64,000 nt of DNA from contig NZ_AP018553.1 in the NCBI RefSeq assembly GCF_003967175.1, positions 1,178,001-1,242,000 of the forward strand. The letters are read 5' to 3'. Source of the stretch: Sulfodiicoccus acidiphilus (GTDB taxonomy: Archaea; Thermoproteota; Thermoprotei_A; Sulfolobales; Sulfolobaceae). Made by a program: the position numbers and the translations under genes. Positions within the stretch are counted from its first letter, which is position 1. Every line of letters starts with the position of its first letter. This document shows positions 26,331-34,497 of the stretch, one piece after another. Below the pieces are notes generated by a model that worked only from the letters and a program-made list of their open reading frames with translations, was not told where the DNA came from and ran no database searches.

Positions 26331-26420
26331 TCCAGTTCGACCTCGAGATAACGTCAAGAATTCGTTTATCCTCATCAATCGAAATTGAATTTTTCACATT
26401 CCAGACACTACGACGTTTCC

Positions 26421-26795
26421 TTACCATTTCCATAACTTACCTTCTCTAGTGAACCTCTTTCTGACTTCCGTAAAAGTCTTCATGATCTCATTGATAAAAT
26501 CTTCATCACCACATAATATCTTTCCATCTTCGATTATTTCAAGAACGAGAGTGGACCCTTCCTCAAGCTTCTTTAAAAACACTCGGGTATTCATGGGTGT
26601 TGGCATTACTTTAGGAAAATTAACGTTATAAGCCATAATAAACCCTTCTCGAGGGTCTCTCGGTAATAGATCCGAAATAATGAGAACATCTATGTCGCTC
26701 TCTTCCGTATAGTCTCCTCTCGCACGAGATCCGAAGAGTATGACAACCTTAGGTTTTAAATTTCGGTAAAGTTTACAAATCTCTTCTGATGACAA
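26421..26795 (-). CDS. MNT nucleotidyltransferase, antitoxin of HEPN-MNT pair
   Basis: 124 residues. The minimal nucleotidyltransferase motif GSRARGDYTEESDIDVLI (GSxxRG plus DxD) is at about 22-39. In HEPN-MNT systems the MNT protein neutralises the HEPN ribonuclease by AMPylating or polyadenylating it. The gene follows and overlaps the HEPN gene by 23 nt. The catalytic motif is intact, so it is probably active. Confidence 0.87.
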   Translation of the reverse strand: MSSEEICKLYRNLKPKVVILFGSRARGDYTEESDIDVLIISDLLPRDPREGFIMAYNVNFPKVMPTPMNTRVFLKKLEEGSTLVLEIIEDGKILCGDEDFINEIMKTFTEVRKRFTREGKLWKW

Positions 26796-27168
26796 TTTCT
26801 TTCACCCATTCAAGAATTTTTTTACCGCAGTTCAAACAACTCTCGGCGTTATTTTCGTTGTAGTAATCTGCTGGAGCGCCTTCGTCATAGACGTCTGGAT
26901 ATCTAGAAGGAATGTAATGCTTGTCGAGTTCCTGTGCACATACAAATATCTCCTCAGGGACTTTGACATCAACCGCCTTAAGTAGCATGGTGATCGAATG
27001 TCCCCTCATTTCCTTGTGAAGATAATTAAGCAAAGCTTTGACTGCCTTTTCCCCTACCTGCTGTGATTCGTAGCAAGTCTCCTCATAAAGGCTGTTCTGT
27101 AAGTTGACCTCTGCGGACTTAAGGTTCCTCTCTGCTTGCCTCAACCAATCGTTATGCCTGCTGACCAC
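26773..27168 (-). CDS. HEPN-domain protein, putative toxin of HEPN-MNT pair
   Basis: 131 residues, all-helical HEPN fold (LRQAERNLKSAEV...YESQQVGEKAVKALLNYL) with MRGHS in the place of the usual R-x(4-6)-H site and the C-terminal SRYPD motif of this subfamily. First gene of the two-gene module. The whole pair sits between two directly repeated tnpB elements, suggesting it arrived as cargo or survived around insertions. Confidence 0.82.
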   Translation of the reverse strand: MVSRHNDWLRQAERNLKSAEVNLQNSLYEETCYESQQVGEKAVKALLNYLHKEMRGHSITMLLKAVDVKVPEEIFVCAQELDKHYIPSRYPDVYDEGAPADYYNENNAESCLNCGKKILEWVKEIVIRRDL

Positions 27169-27319
27169 GGAAAATATCTTGAAACCTCATTTAAATTACC
27201 AATAGCAGATGCGAGACCCCTCAGTCCCTCATTCCCTTAAGGTCGAGGAAAAGTCGGTGAATTCTTCCATTGAGTTACAAAGGATCAAAAGCCTCGCCCT
27301 TCAGGGCGGGAATGTCAAT

Positions 27320-28275
27320 TTAAACGTCCTCTTCGTTCCAAACCCCTCGATGTCTTGGAGGGCTAAAGGATCGGAGTTGCGATCTCGACGGAGGTCCCCC
27401 GCGAACTACTACGTTCAAGCGATGGGTTCCACCCCCTTTTGCTTGAAGGAGAACTTCCCAGATCCGGAAGGGTGTGAAGGGTGAAATACGCGGGGAGCTG
27501 CACACCGCGTCGATGTAGGATTTCGACCTACCTTCTAAGGTGGCCGAGGACCGTTGTATGGACGCGCCCTCGTTGTGCGATCCGCACGACCCTATGGTCG
27601 CTTCCCCAGCAAGCGTAAACGGCGCGGTCGACGCAGAGAGCCGAAACCCGGATTCGGAGAGGACAACCTTCAGGATCGCTGGAGCCGGCGACCTCCAAAC
27701 CTCGTGCCCGAGGAACTCGAGGCGGGAGAGGAGGTAGGCCGGCAGTCGAGGACGGGAAGCGATGGGGGAAGGTGACCCGAGTCGGGCGTCGCCGTAGACG
27801 CGGCCGAAGTCGTCGGTACGACACCCTACACGTTCACCCACCTCCGCGACGCTCGCAGTCGGAAGTAGTTGCTAGGGGGTCGCGAGGGAAGTACACCACC
27901 TGAACGAACGGATCCTCCGCGGAATTCCACGGGAAGAGATCGCAAAGACGGTCGGCAAAGGGGAAGCCGGCCGTCGAGGACGGTGCAAACGTCCAGCTGG
28001 TGGACCTCAGGAACACGATCGGAAACGCGAACGAACTCTCAAGACAGTTTCGCGATGAGTTGCATTTAACGTAGTACCTTCCTTCGTAGCACCGAACCGA
28101 GTGGCGGGCGAGGTGTTTTCGTACAGTACGTCGGTCCCAGGTGCTCTCCAGTCCCTTGCCCTAAGTGCGGACAGGAAACGACCGAAGTCGGTCATCGTCG
28201 GTTTGAGTGCACTCGCGGTCGCGAGGACGACCGCGACGTCGCAATCCCGAACCTGAACAGGAGGGGTCCTCCCAT
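27320..28275 (+). pseudogene. tnpB: tnpB of element A2, heavily decayed
   Basis: Recognisable plus-strand pieces are GANVQLVDLRNTIGNANEL (RuvC-II region with Glu changed, about 27982-28038) and PCPKCGQETTEVGHRRFECT then DRDVAIPNLNRR (zinc ribbon and RuvC-III, about 28150-28265). They align with element A1 in the same order. Stops and frameshifts are frequent. ORFs on either strand in this stretch are artefacts of high GC. Confidence 0.65.
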
Positions 28276-28278
28276 CCC

Positions 28279-28346
28279 TCGACCGCCCCTCAGAGATGTA
28301 ACCCCGAATCGGTGGGGAGAACCCTTCAGGGTGGCGAGTAAGTCGG
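28279..28346 (+). ncRNA. Candidate omegaRNA scaffold, right end of element A2
   Basis: Nearly identical over its first 40 bases to the right end of A1, then a shorter hairpin (ACCCTTCAGGGTGG) and terminus AAGTCGG. The right end is much better preserved than the tnpB coding region beside it. Confidence 0.38.
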
Positions 28347-28559
28347 TATGGAGGCGGTGAGCTTTGATCTACTGTGAAGAAGCTTTTACGCCTTTACGAC
28401 CTCCGTTCCTTCTGGGCCTCCCTTATGATCGAACAAGGCATCTCTCCCAATATGGCGACCCTGTAGCAAGGTAAAGTTCCCCTCACAACAGTTCGAGATC
28501 CTGCAAAACCACTACTTCATGATAAAACCAACGACAAGCCTCGTTCCTTCTAGCGCGAG
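28347..28559. other. Unassigned stretch between element A2 and integrase remnant
   Basis: No gene seen. If the second integrated element ended here, its distal attachment site would be expected nearby, but I found no further copy of the tRNA-Asp 3' end. Confidence 0.3.
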
Positions 28560-29455
28560 GTTCGTCCCCCTTATTATCAAAGAGTCGATTGGGAGAGGCG
28601 GAACACCTTACCTAGGACGTCCTGTAGCCTCCTTCCTTATCTTCAGTTTTAACGTGTCGTCCTTAAAGGGAAACAACTTCCTTACCCAGCTACCCAGTTC
28701 AATCCTTAGGTTCTTGACAGCACTGAAATATTCCTCGACTGACCTGATCCTGAACTTTAGGTAATCGGACCTGATGAAGTCCACACTCCTCTTATGGAAG
28801 AAGTTGATGCCTGCTCTCTTTATTCCCCTCGCTTTCCTCACTTTATTACCCTGTTCTTGAAATCTATCTTGTCCGTAGAAATGGAGTAGACCTCGCCTAT
28901 TCTCAAGCCCGTTTCGGTCAGGAGGAGAAGGAAAACTTTCGCCCCTGAAGATCTATCTTCATATCTTTTTAAGAAGATGGAGGTTCAGGGGATAGGAGAG
29001 GTAGGTCGTAGTGATTTGTAGGATCCTAAACGAATTATAGATCACCCGTCTTAACGTGGAGTCCCTATTCCTCACGACCTCCTTGATGAAGGCCTTTGGT
29101 GCCTTGCCCAAGTCCCTGGCCGGGTTAGGTTCTCTCCTCCAGGTCCAAGATGCACTCTTTCTGTCCAACCTTAGCATTCCGGTTCCACCAACACCCTTGT
29201 TAGGTAGTTCTAGTGTTTCTTCGCGGTCTTCTTGCTCTTTCCGTTAAGTGTCTTCTAGATTACTGCTTAGAGAACGCCATGAATTACTTTTCCCCGAAGG
29301 AAATATTCGTGGATAGTCTACGGATTTTCCTTGGAGAACACGACGTTTAACGACTCCATAAACGTGGTAACCAAGGCAGTTCAGAACCCTAAGTTCCGTG
29401 AGTTCCTCCTTTTCGTTATTGCGTTATTCTCTGTCAGGCTTTACGTGATCATCAC
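28560..29455 (-). pseudogene. Tyrosine recombinase (integrase) remnant int2, with inverted N-terminal piece
   Basis: Minus-strand pieces are GKSKKTAKKH (about 29240), PKAFIKEVVRNRDSTL (28959-29177), the catalytic-domain block FLLLLTETGLRIGEVYS with the active-site Arg (about 28890-28940), and VRKARGIKRAGINFFHKRSV to KLKIRKEA (28608-28841). The N-terminal piece SPKEI...NTTFNDSINVVTKAVQ and KFREFLL is on the plus strand at 29272-29445. Homologous to int1 at 33590-34257, but int2 keeps the catalytic region that int1 lacks. It lies next to the tRNA-Asp 3'-end copy at 29493, as int1 lies next to tRNA-Asp. Confidence 0.72.
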
Positions 29456-29492
29456 TTTTTCCTTAAGTGATGAGAAGAAAAATGTACAACGA

Positions 29493-29533
29493 TGCCGCGG
29501 CCGGGATTTGAACCCGGGTCAGAGGCTTGACAG
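29493..29533 (-). repeat. Duplicated tRNA-Asp 3' end, attachment site
   Basis: GCCGCGGCCGGGATTTGAAC and the following bases repeat the 3' end and T-arm of tRNA-Asp at 34351-34391, with two mismatches in about 39 nt. About 25 bp of the flank on the int side (AAAGAAAAA-type) is also similar at both sites. Marks the junction of an integrated element. Confidence 0.8.
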
Positions 29534-29775
29534 GATATGCTTAGTTTAATTTAACGTCAATCAAATTACGTTACTCGTTACATCTTGAGGTACTATAATG
29601 CTATGAGCATAGTTAAATTATACTACAAAGACAAGTGTACTTTCACTACGCGTTAAGCTCATTCGATACTGTAGTGTTGATACAATATACCCTGAACTTC
29701 TTAGATCCAGGAATTTTCTGCCAGTTACTTTGTCTTGAAAAATTCAGTAGTAGTATGTGTTAGGAGTTTTTCACC

Positions 29776-30110
29776 GAGAATTATACGAGAAGTTAAGGGA
29801 AGAGTCCCAACTACCGTCAAAGATTGCTGAGAACTGCTATAGGGATGCCATGGCCATATACAAGTCGTGGTACAACAACCCGAGAAGGGGTAGGTTCCCA
29901 AGAGTGTACAGACCGCATGTTTGACTGACCCCCCAAGCTCGGCTATTCCATTAATTTCGATAGGATGGTCGTAAAGATCGCCGGGGTTGGCGAAATACCG
30001 ATCTTAGGCTACCCTAGGGATGTCACCAGGGAGAGTGAGGGAGTGAAATCTAGACGAGTTGGACAGGGCTATCCTCCATCACGGTGGAGTTCACGTTAGG
30101 GCCGATGCCT
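29776..30110 (+). pseudogene. tnpB: tnpB fragment, N-terminal part
   Basis: Reads [20 protein letters not shown], then [22 protein letters not shown], a TGA replacing Trp, a one-base slip in a C run (CCCCCC), then [15 protein letters not shown] and [11 protein letters not shown]. This is the wing-helix/N-terminal region of TnpB, homologous to element A1. The rest of the gene is absent; a 13-base G run follows at 30138-30150. Confidence 0.7.
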
Positions 30111-30236
30111 TTGAATGGAGGGGCTAGGTGGGATCTGCGGGGGGGGGGGGGAGGAAACTTTACCCCTAGGGTACGCGATCCTCTGTCCCTAGCGTGAGAT
30201 AGAGGACTCGGCGTAGGTTGTAGTTAACAGACCCGC

Positions 30237-30842
30237 TTACCTCGCCCTCCCAAGGCTCGTATTTCCTTTGTACTTCCTGAAGGTCGTGAAGTGCTTGAGC
30301 TTGCGGACGGAGTAGACTATCAGGGAAGGCTCATCTGGGAACCGGATCTCCCTCAGATCAAGGGAGATCTTCTCGAGCCCGGTCTGGAGGCTCCTCTTCC
30401 CAGGATAGGCCTCCCGGAAGAACGTGTCCATCACGTAATACTCCTCATACTCGTCGTTTTTTCTCTCCCCACCTGGAGTTCCAAACCCTTCTCCTGGTAC
30501 TGTTTCACGACTTCGTCCAGAGAGTTGAGCTCTTCCATGAGCGTGGTCCACATGACCTCCTCTCCCTTCACGGTCTCATGTAGCTTCTTGTAGAACAGGA
30601 AGACCGTGCTCTTGGGAGGGACCTTCTCCCTCACGAACTCCCTGAACTTCTAGTCCCTTATCTCCCCAGGTTGTTCCAGGATATGTTGTAGACGTACTTG
30701 ACCAGGAGGGTCTTGAAGAGCAGGATCACGTCCCACTTGATCTTCGAGTAAAGCGACTCCAACTTCCCCTGAACTTCTCCCACGGGAAGACCTCGTTGGC
30801 CTTCAGAAGGACGTCCTTCTCGGTGTGGAGTACCTTTTCCAT
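30237..30842 (-). pseudogene. IS5-like transposase remnant
   Basis: Minus-strand frames pieced together read MEKVLHTEKDVLLKANEVFP, WDVILLFKTLLVKYVYNIS, KFREFVREKVPPKSTVFLFY, KKL and then EEYYVMDTFFREAYPGKRS. The pattern of large-aliphatic FKTLLVKYVYNIS followed by W-x-FREF and P-x-ST-x-x-x-F is that of the DUF772-type N terminus of IS5/IS1182-family transposases. At least two frameshifts; the DDE catalytic domain is not recognised. Confidence 0.5.
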
Positions 30843-31170
30843 GATATTACCTCTTCCCAACCCTTATTAATATTACCCGCGTCCTGAGGCTTCGTCCTCG
30901 ACGACTCGTTAAGAGAATTTGTTGCTTATTTGTACAATTATTTAAATCAGAGCTGTTAACCTGAATTATATTGTTCAGCCCGATTATACTTAAGTTATAA
31001 TAATATGATGTGAAATATTATACTTATGATGATATTTCAATTTTGCTTAAACTGGACAACGTCACGTTTGAGGCGCTAATGTATGATCTCAAATGCGTTA
31101 GTTTGAGGCAAGGAAGTTATCAGGACAGTATTGCGACATGAAAATGGCGAAGCAGGTACTGAGAAACCTT
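30843..31170. other. AT-rich upstream region of the ATPase gene
   Basis: No gene found. AT-rich (attatactt, tatttaaatc), probably promoter DNA and inter-element spacer. Proceeds into the TATA box (CCTTAAATC) and tandem palindromes before the ATPase. Confidence 0.35.
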
Positions 31171-31174
31171 AAAT

Positions 31175-31209
31175 CTAACAGGGTGTTAGTACACTAACAG
31201 GGTGTTAGT
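31175..31209 (+). promoter_or_regulatory. Tandem palindromic operator overlapping the ATPase start
   Basis: Two identical 16-bp units CTAACAGGGTGTTAGT at 31175-31190 and 31194-31209, 19 bp apart (about two helical turns). Each unit is an inverted repeat CTAACA-GGG-TGTTAG. They lie just after a TATA-like box (CCTTAAATC, near 31170) and run into the GTG start at 31202, so a bound protein would block transcription initiation. Likely autoregulation or repression. Confidence 0.7.
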
Positions 31210-32269
31210 TATTCTCTTCGATGGAAGGCCTAAGGAAACCAAGGAAGAGTTGTATGATAGAGACGAGGAACTTAACCAGTTGCGTTCGACTGTGTCAGAG
31301 CCCATAGTTCTCCTAACTGGTATCAGGAGAATAGGTAAGACCTCTATTCTAAAGGCTTTCCTAAACGACACCAGTTTACCTCACGCCCTTGTGGACGCTA
31401 GAATCCCGCTATCCTCTTATAGGGCAATCTACACGATGTTTTCGGAGGTACTATCCCAGTTAAACAAGAGATTACCCATCAAATCTGTCTTACAGCACTT
31501 TAGGGGAATTTCAATCTTCGGAGTTAACGTATCCCTGTCCTGGGATCCCAGGGAAAGGGTTTTATTAACTCAAGTATTGGACAGAATAAACGACGAAGGC
31601 AAGGTGATCATAGCCTTCGACGAGGCCCAAAACCTAAGAGGTAAGTTGGGCCACGAGATGCTCTCCATTTTAGCCCACTGTTACGATTACTGCAAAAACG
31701 TGACCTTCATTCTAACGGGCTCGGAGATAGGACTACTGTACGACTTTCTAAAGGTTGAGGATCCATCCTCTCCCCTATACGGGAGGCATTTAGAGGAGGT
31801 GAGAGTGAACAGATTTGATTCATTCCGATCCATAGATTTCCTAGAGAGGGGCTTTGAACAGGCCGGGATGACACCCACGAAAGACGTCCTGGAGCACGCG
31901 GTGGAGGAACTTGACGGAGTTGTGGGGTGGTTGACGGAGTTCGGGCTCAGGTGTTTGAGGGCCAAGGAAGTCAAGAAGTCATTTGTGGACGATGTCCTGG
32001 AACTCGCAATGAGAACAACGGTTGAGGAATTGAGTCATTTCTCCAGGGAATACGTCACAATAGTTGAGGCCATAGCGAAGGGGCATGGGAGGTGGAGCGA
32101 GATAAAGAGGTACTTCGAAGACAAGAGGAGGAGGACCATATACGACGCGGAACTTGGGAGATATTTAAATAACCTGGAGGGGCGGGGATACGTCGTCAAG
32201 AGCGGTAGGGGAAACTACCAGTTGGCCGACCCAGTGATAGGGAGAGCTTTCAATTTCCTTAGAAGATGA
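31202..32269 (+). CDS. Archaeal ATPase (AAA/STAND-like, PF01637 type)
   Basis: 355 residues. Walker A TGIRRIGKTS (39-48), Walker B VIIAFDEAQN (135-144), sensor-like FILTGSEIGL and a C-terminal winged-helix region (about 280-350, KRYFEDKRRRTIYDAELGRYL...LEGRGYVVKSGRGNYQLADP). This is a lineage-expanded archaeal family often found on mobile elements, with unknown targets. GTG start overlaps the second palindrome and fits a leaderless mRNA. It is the only clearly intact protein gene in the integrated element. Confidence 0.82.
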   Translation: MLVILFDGRPKETKEELYDRDEELNQLRSTVSEPIVLLTGIRRIGKTSILKAFLNDTSLPHALVDARIPLSSYRAIYTMFSEVLSQLNKRLPIKSVLQHFRGISIFGVNVSLSWDPRERVLLTQVLDRINDEGKVIIAFDEAQNLRGKLGHEMLSILAHCYDYCKNVTFILTGSEIGLLYDFLKVEDPSSPLYGRHLEEVRVNRFDSFRSIDFLERGFEQAGMTPTKDVLEHAVEELDGVVGWLTEFGLRCLRAKEVKKSFVDDVLELAMRTTVEELSHFSREYVTIVEAIAKGHGRWSEIKRYFEDKRRRTIYDAELGRYLNNLEGRGYVVKSGRGNYQLADPVIGRAFNFLRR

Positions 32270-32687
32270 ATGGGCAATTGATGGAGTGTTCTCATGCAGT
32301 CATCTTATTGGAAATGCATCTGTAATATTATATCAATTTATCTCTAATACATCGCAATCCCTCAAGTGGGGCGATTCAGGTTTCAATTGCGAATTGTAAT
32401 TATAGCAAAGATAGATTAAATAAGGGATATCGTTAAGCGTGAATCCCTACCTAGTCCGTGCGGGGGTATTCAATTAAATTCATTTTATTTTTCTAAATAA
32501 ACTGAATTCGCAAAGGACCCCTGAATCTCCCCTCAAGTGTGCCCATTTAAGATGGTTCTCTTTAACGGAAAGAGTCTGAGCTCAGGATTTTTAAATTCCG
32601 TAAGGGTAGGGGTTCCGATCACATCTGAGTTAAGTCACCTCCATCTTTTTCACGTAAACATTATACTAGATTTCATCTTACTCACCA
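32270..32687. other. AT-rich gene-free stretch
   Basis: No coding region supported. Contains AT-rich tracts (aattaaattcattttatttttctaaataaactgaattc near 32475) with short inverted similarity (GAATT...AATTC). Confidence 0.3.
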
Positions 32688-33085
32688 GAGACCCCGCCCT
32701 TACGGGCGGGGAGTATAAGTGTAAATATCAAAACAGACATGAAAAGATCTGGGACGTTCCCTGAAAGCTGAAGTAAAGATAGCAATACGAGGAAAAATCC
32801 TAAACCCTAATGAAGAGAAGAGGCATGAACTAAACGTAGTCCTAGAACATCAAGAACTTGTCACTGATGCGGGCACGTTGCCCGCACGGACGGAAGGGAA
32901 TACAGACGTAAGTGCGGTGTGGTACGTAACCGCGACTTGAACGCGTCGATCAACGTAGCCCGTGCCTCAACGAGAGGTACGGGTCGGGGGTAGGTAAACA
33001 ACCCGAAGGGGGGATGAAGGTGCACCGCGAAGGGTACTGGAAACCCCGAAGCCCCGTCCGTGAGGACGGGGTGGTTTACTAACCT
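32688..33085 (+). mobile_element. Internally deleted IS200/IS605-type element, hairpin family C
   Basis: Left end hairpin CCCCGCCCTTACGGGCGGGG (about 32691-32710) and right end hairpin CCCCGTCCGTGAGGACGGGG (about 33057-33076), about 400 bp apart. Between them a frame reads RDLNASINVARASTRGTGRG (about 32934-32996), the RuvC-III end of a TnpB. Most of tnpB has been lost. A related right end occurs at 44450. Confidence 0.6.
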
Positions 33086-33337
33086 CCCTAGTATTCCTAA
33101 GATCTTCTGGCCCGGACATCGTGAGGAAATAATTTTCGTTTTATTTTAATATTTTTACTGCATGTTCTCGAATGAGATGACTACATGAGAACACTCCGAC
33201 AATTCAATGAAGAAATTGTTTATGTATTTTCGCAGGGTGAATCATGATATCGGGACTACTATATGACCGCGCTAGGGACGTCTATACATTTATTACATGG
33301 GCGTAAATTATTTAATATACGAATCTAACTTTTGTTC

Positions 33338-33508
33338 ATGCCAGGGATCAGCATCAGAATTGATGAGAAGTTGAAGAAAAGGATGGACGAACTAACATAC
33401 ATAAACTGGAGCGAAGTAATAAGGAGAAAAATAGAGGAGGTAATAGAGGAGGAAGAGAATAAAAGGAAGAGGGAAAGAGAGGACTATAAAAGATCTCCAT
33501 GGCCTTGA
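33338..33508 (+). CDS. Ribbon-helix-helix (CopG/VapB-type) antitoxin, C terminus frameshifted
   Basis: 56 residues: GISIRIDEKLKKRMDEL then INWSEVIRRKIEEVI, the RHH fold of Sulfolobales VapB antitoxins, followed by a charged helix. A TATA box TTATTTAATA lies about 26 bp upstream. The frame ends early. An overlapping frame from 33499 (MALIKSREIFLNYGG...EEWREKR-like SEETIREWREKR) supplies what looks like the normal antitoxin C terminus, so a one-base loss near 33490-33500 is likely. No vapC toxin follows; the degenerate integrase begins instead. Confidence 0.65.
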   Translation: MPGISIRIDEKLKKRMDELTYINWSEVIRRKIEEVIEEEENKRKREREDYKRSPWP

Positions 33509-33589
33509 TCAAATCCCGTGAGATCTTCCTAAATTACGGAGGCAAGAGCTCGGAGGAGACCATAAGGGAGTGGCGTGAGAAAAGGACGT

Positions 33590-34257
33590 AGGTCGTTGTA
33601 GTTTGCGGAATCTTGAATGAGTTGTATAGGACTTGTGCTATCACAGGATCCCTGTTTCTAACTACCTCCTTTATGAAGACCTTCAGGGCCTTAGCTGAAC
33701 GTCTGGCCGAGTTTGGGTTTTCCGCCTCAAGGTCCAGAACATATTCCTTCAACCTGTCTGGGGTAAGCGTGTACTCCAGTTCCCCTAGCGTCCTTATCAG
33801 GTAGTTGTAATGTTTCTTTGCAGTCTCCTTACTCTTGCCGTTGAGTAACCTTCTGGAACAGCTGCTGGTCATCCCCGGTCACTACGTGCATGTTCGAGAC
33901 CCTGTTAACGAACTCCCCCAGATGCTTGTGCAACGACGAAAGGAGGAACTCCCGGAACTCTGGGCTCTGGACAGCCTTGGCTACAACTTTTATAGCGTCA
34001 TTGAACGTCACGTTATCCAGAGAGAATCCGTATACTATTTCCGACACTTCCTCCGGAGAGAGGTACTTTATCGCGTTCTCCACGACGTAATCGTGGATTT
34101 TCTGTCTTCCCATCGTATATCTCCACGCCTGAACCCTGGTCACTCCAAGTTTCTCGTAGTCTATCCTCTTCTCCTCCACCACCTTCCTTAATATCTTCAG
34201 CTTGGCTTCCTCCGGCAACTCATTTACCTTTACCTGTATCACATTATTACCATACAC
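33590..34257 (-). pseudogene. Integrase int1, N-terminal half only, frameshifted
   Basis: Minus strand. The first frame (34257-33829, 142 residues) has an N-terminal HTH-like region (YEKLGVTRVQAWRYTMGRQK) and SPEEVSEIVYGFSLDNVTFND. After a slip near 33850 the second frame continues LLNGKSKETAKKHYNYLIRTL (SAM-like core-binding domain of tyrosine recombinases) to RNRDPVIAQVLYNSFKIP. The catalytic domain is missing: homology stops where the antitoxin tail begins. Resembles pNOB8-type plasmid integrases. Starts 94 nt from the tRNA-Asp 3' end. Confidence 0.72.
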
Positions 34258-34350
34258 TTACGACACCTATATGCGTTGCACTCTTCTCCATCGGACGCTA
34301 CATTCCCATCAATTTCTTCGGAGATCAGTGAAAAGAAAAACGTAAAATAG

Positions 34351-34440
34351 CGCCGCGGCCGGGATTTGAACCCGGGTCAGGGGCTCGACAGGCCCCCATC
34401 CTCTCGGCGAAGGCTCTAGACCGGGCTAGACTACCGCGGC
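34351..34440 (-). tRNA. tRNA-Asp(GTC) with a 15-nt D-arm insertion
   Basis: Minus strand. Acceptor GCCGCGG/CCGCGGC, discriminator G, T arm CCCGGGTTCAAATCCCGG, anticodon stem GGGGC/GCCCC with loop CTGTCGA, giving GUC. Total 90 nt. Taking out 15 nt (AGAGCCTTCGCCGAG, or that window shifted by two because AG repeats) between GGTCT and AGGAT restores a normal D arm and a 75-nt tRNA. No CCA encoded. Its 3' end serves as integration site (see copy at 29493). Confidence 0.85.
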
Positions 34441-34497
34441 ATTCTTACACACTACGCATCTTGATATAAGTTTTTCCCTCTTTCAATTTTCACACAA

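Larger units (their letters stand above)
27287..28346 (+). mobile_element. Full-length but decayed tnpB element A2, strongly GC-enriched
   Basis: Left hairpin GCCTCGCCCTTCAGGGCGGG at 27291 and right end ending GTCGG at 28346, the same family and length as element A1. The interior is about 63-67% GC in the rows I counted, against about 43% for the corresponding part of A1. Confidence 0.7.
29534..34350. mobile_element. Remnant integrated element at tRNA-Asp
   Basis: A stretch of about 4.8 kb between two direct copies of the tRNA-Asp 3' end. It contains the N-terminal half of an integrase at the tRNA end, an archaeal ATPase, an RHH antitoxin and transposon debris. This layout is that of plasmid/virus-derived elements of Sulfolobales integrated by a tyrosine recombinase into a tRNA gene. 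Apparently immobile now, because neither integrase is intact. Confidence 0.65.

Noticed and set aside
27320-27841. 173-residue minus-strand ORF in the GC-rich stretch
   Set aside because: High GC removes stop codons on all frames. The plus strand carries the alignable tnpB remains.
32340-32480. Possible CRISPR-like repeat (GTTTCAATTGCGAATTGTAAT)
   Set aside because: Single occurrence with no regularly spaced repeats; no CRISPR array or cas gene in the window.
34352-34380. Full second tRNA gene at 29.5 kb
   Set aside because: Only the T arm and 3' acceptor strand are repeated there. No anticodon arm follows, so it is an attachment-site copy.
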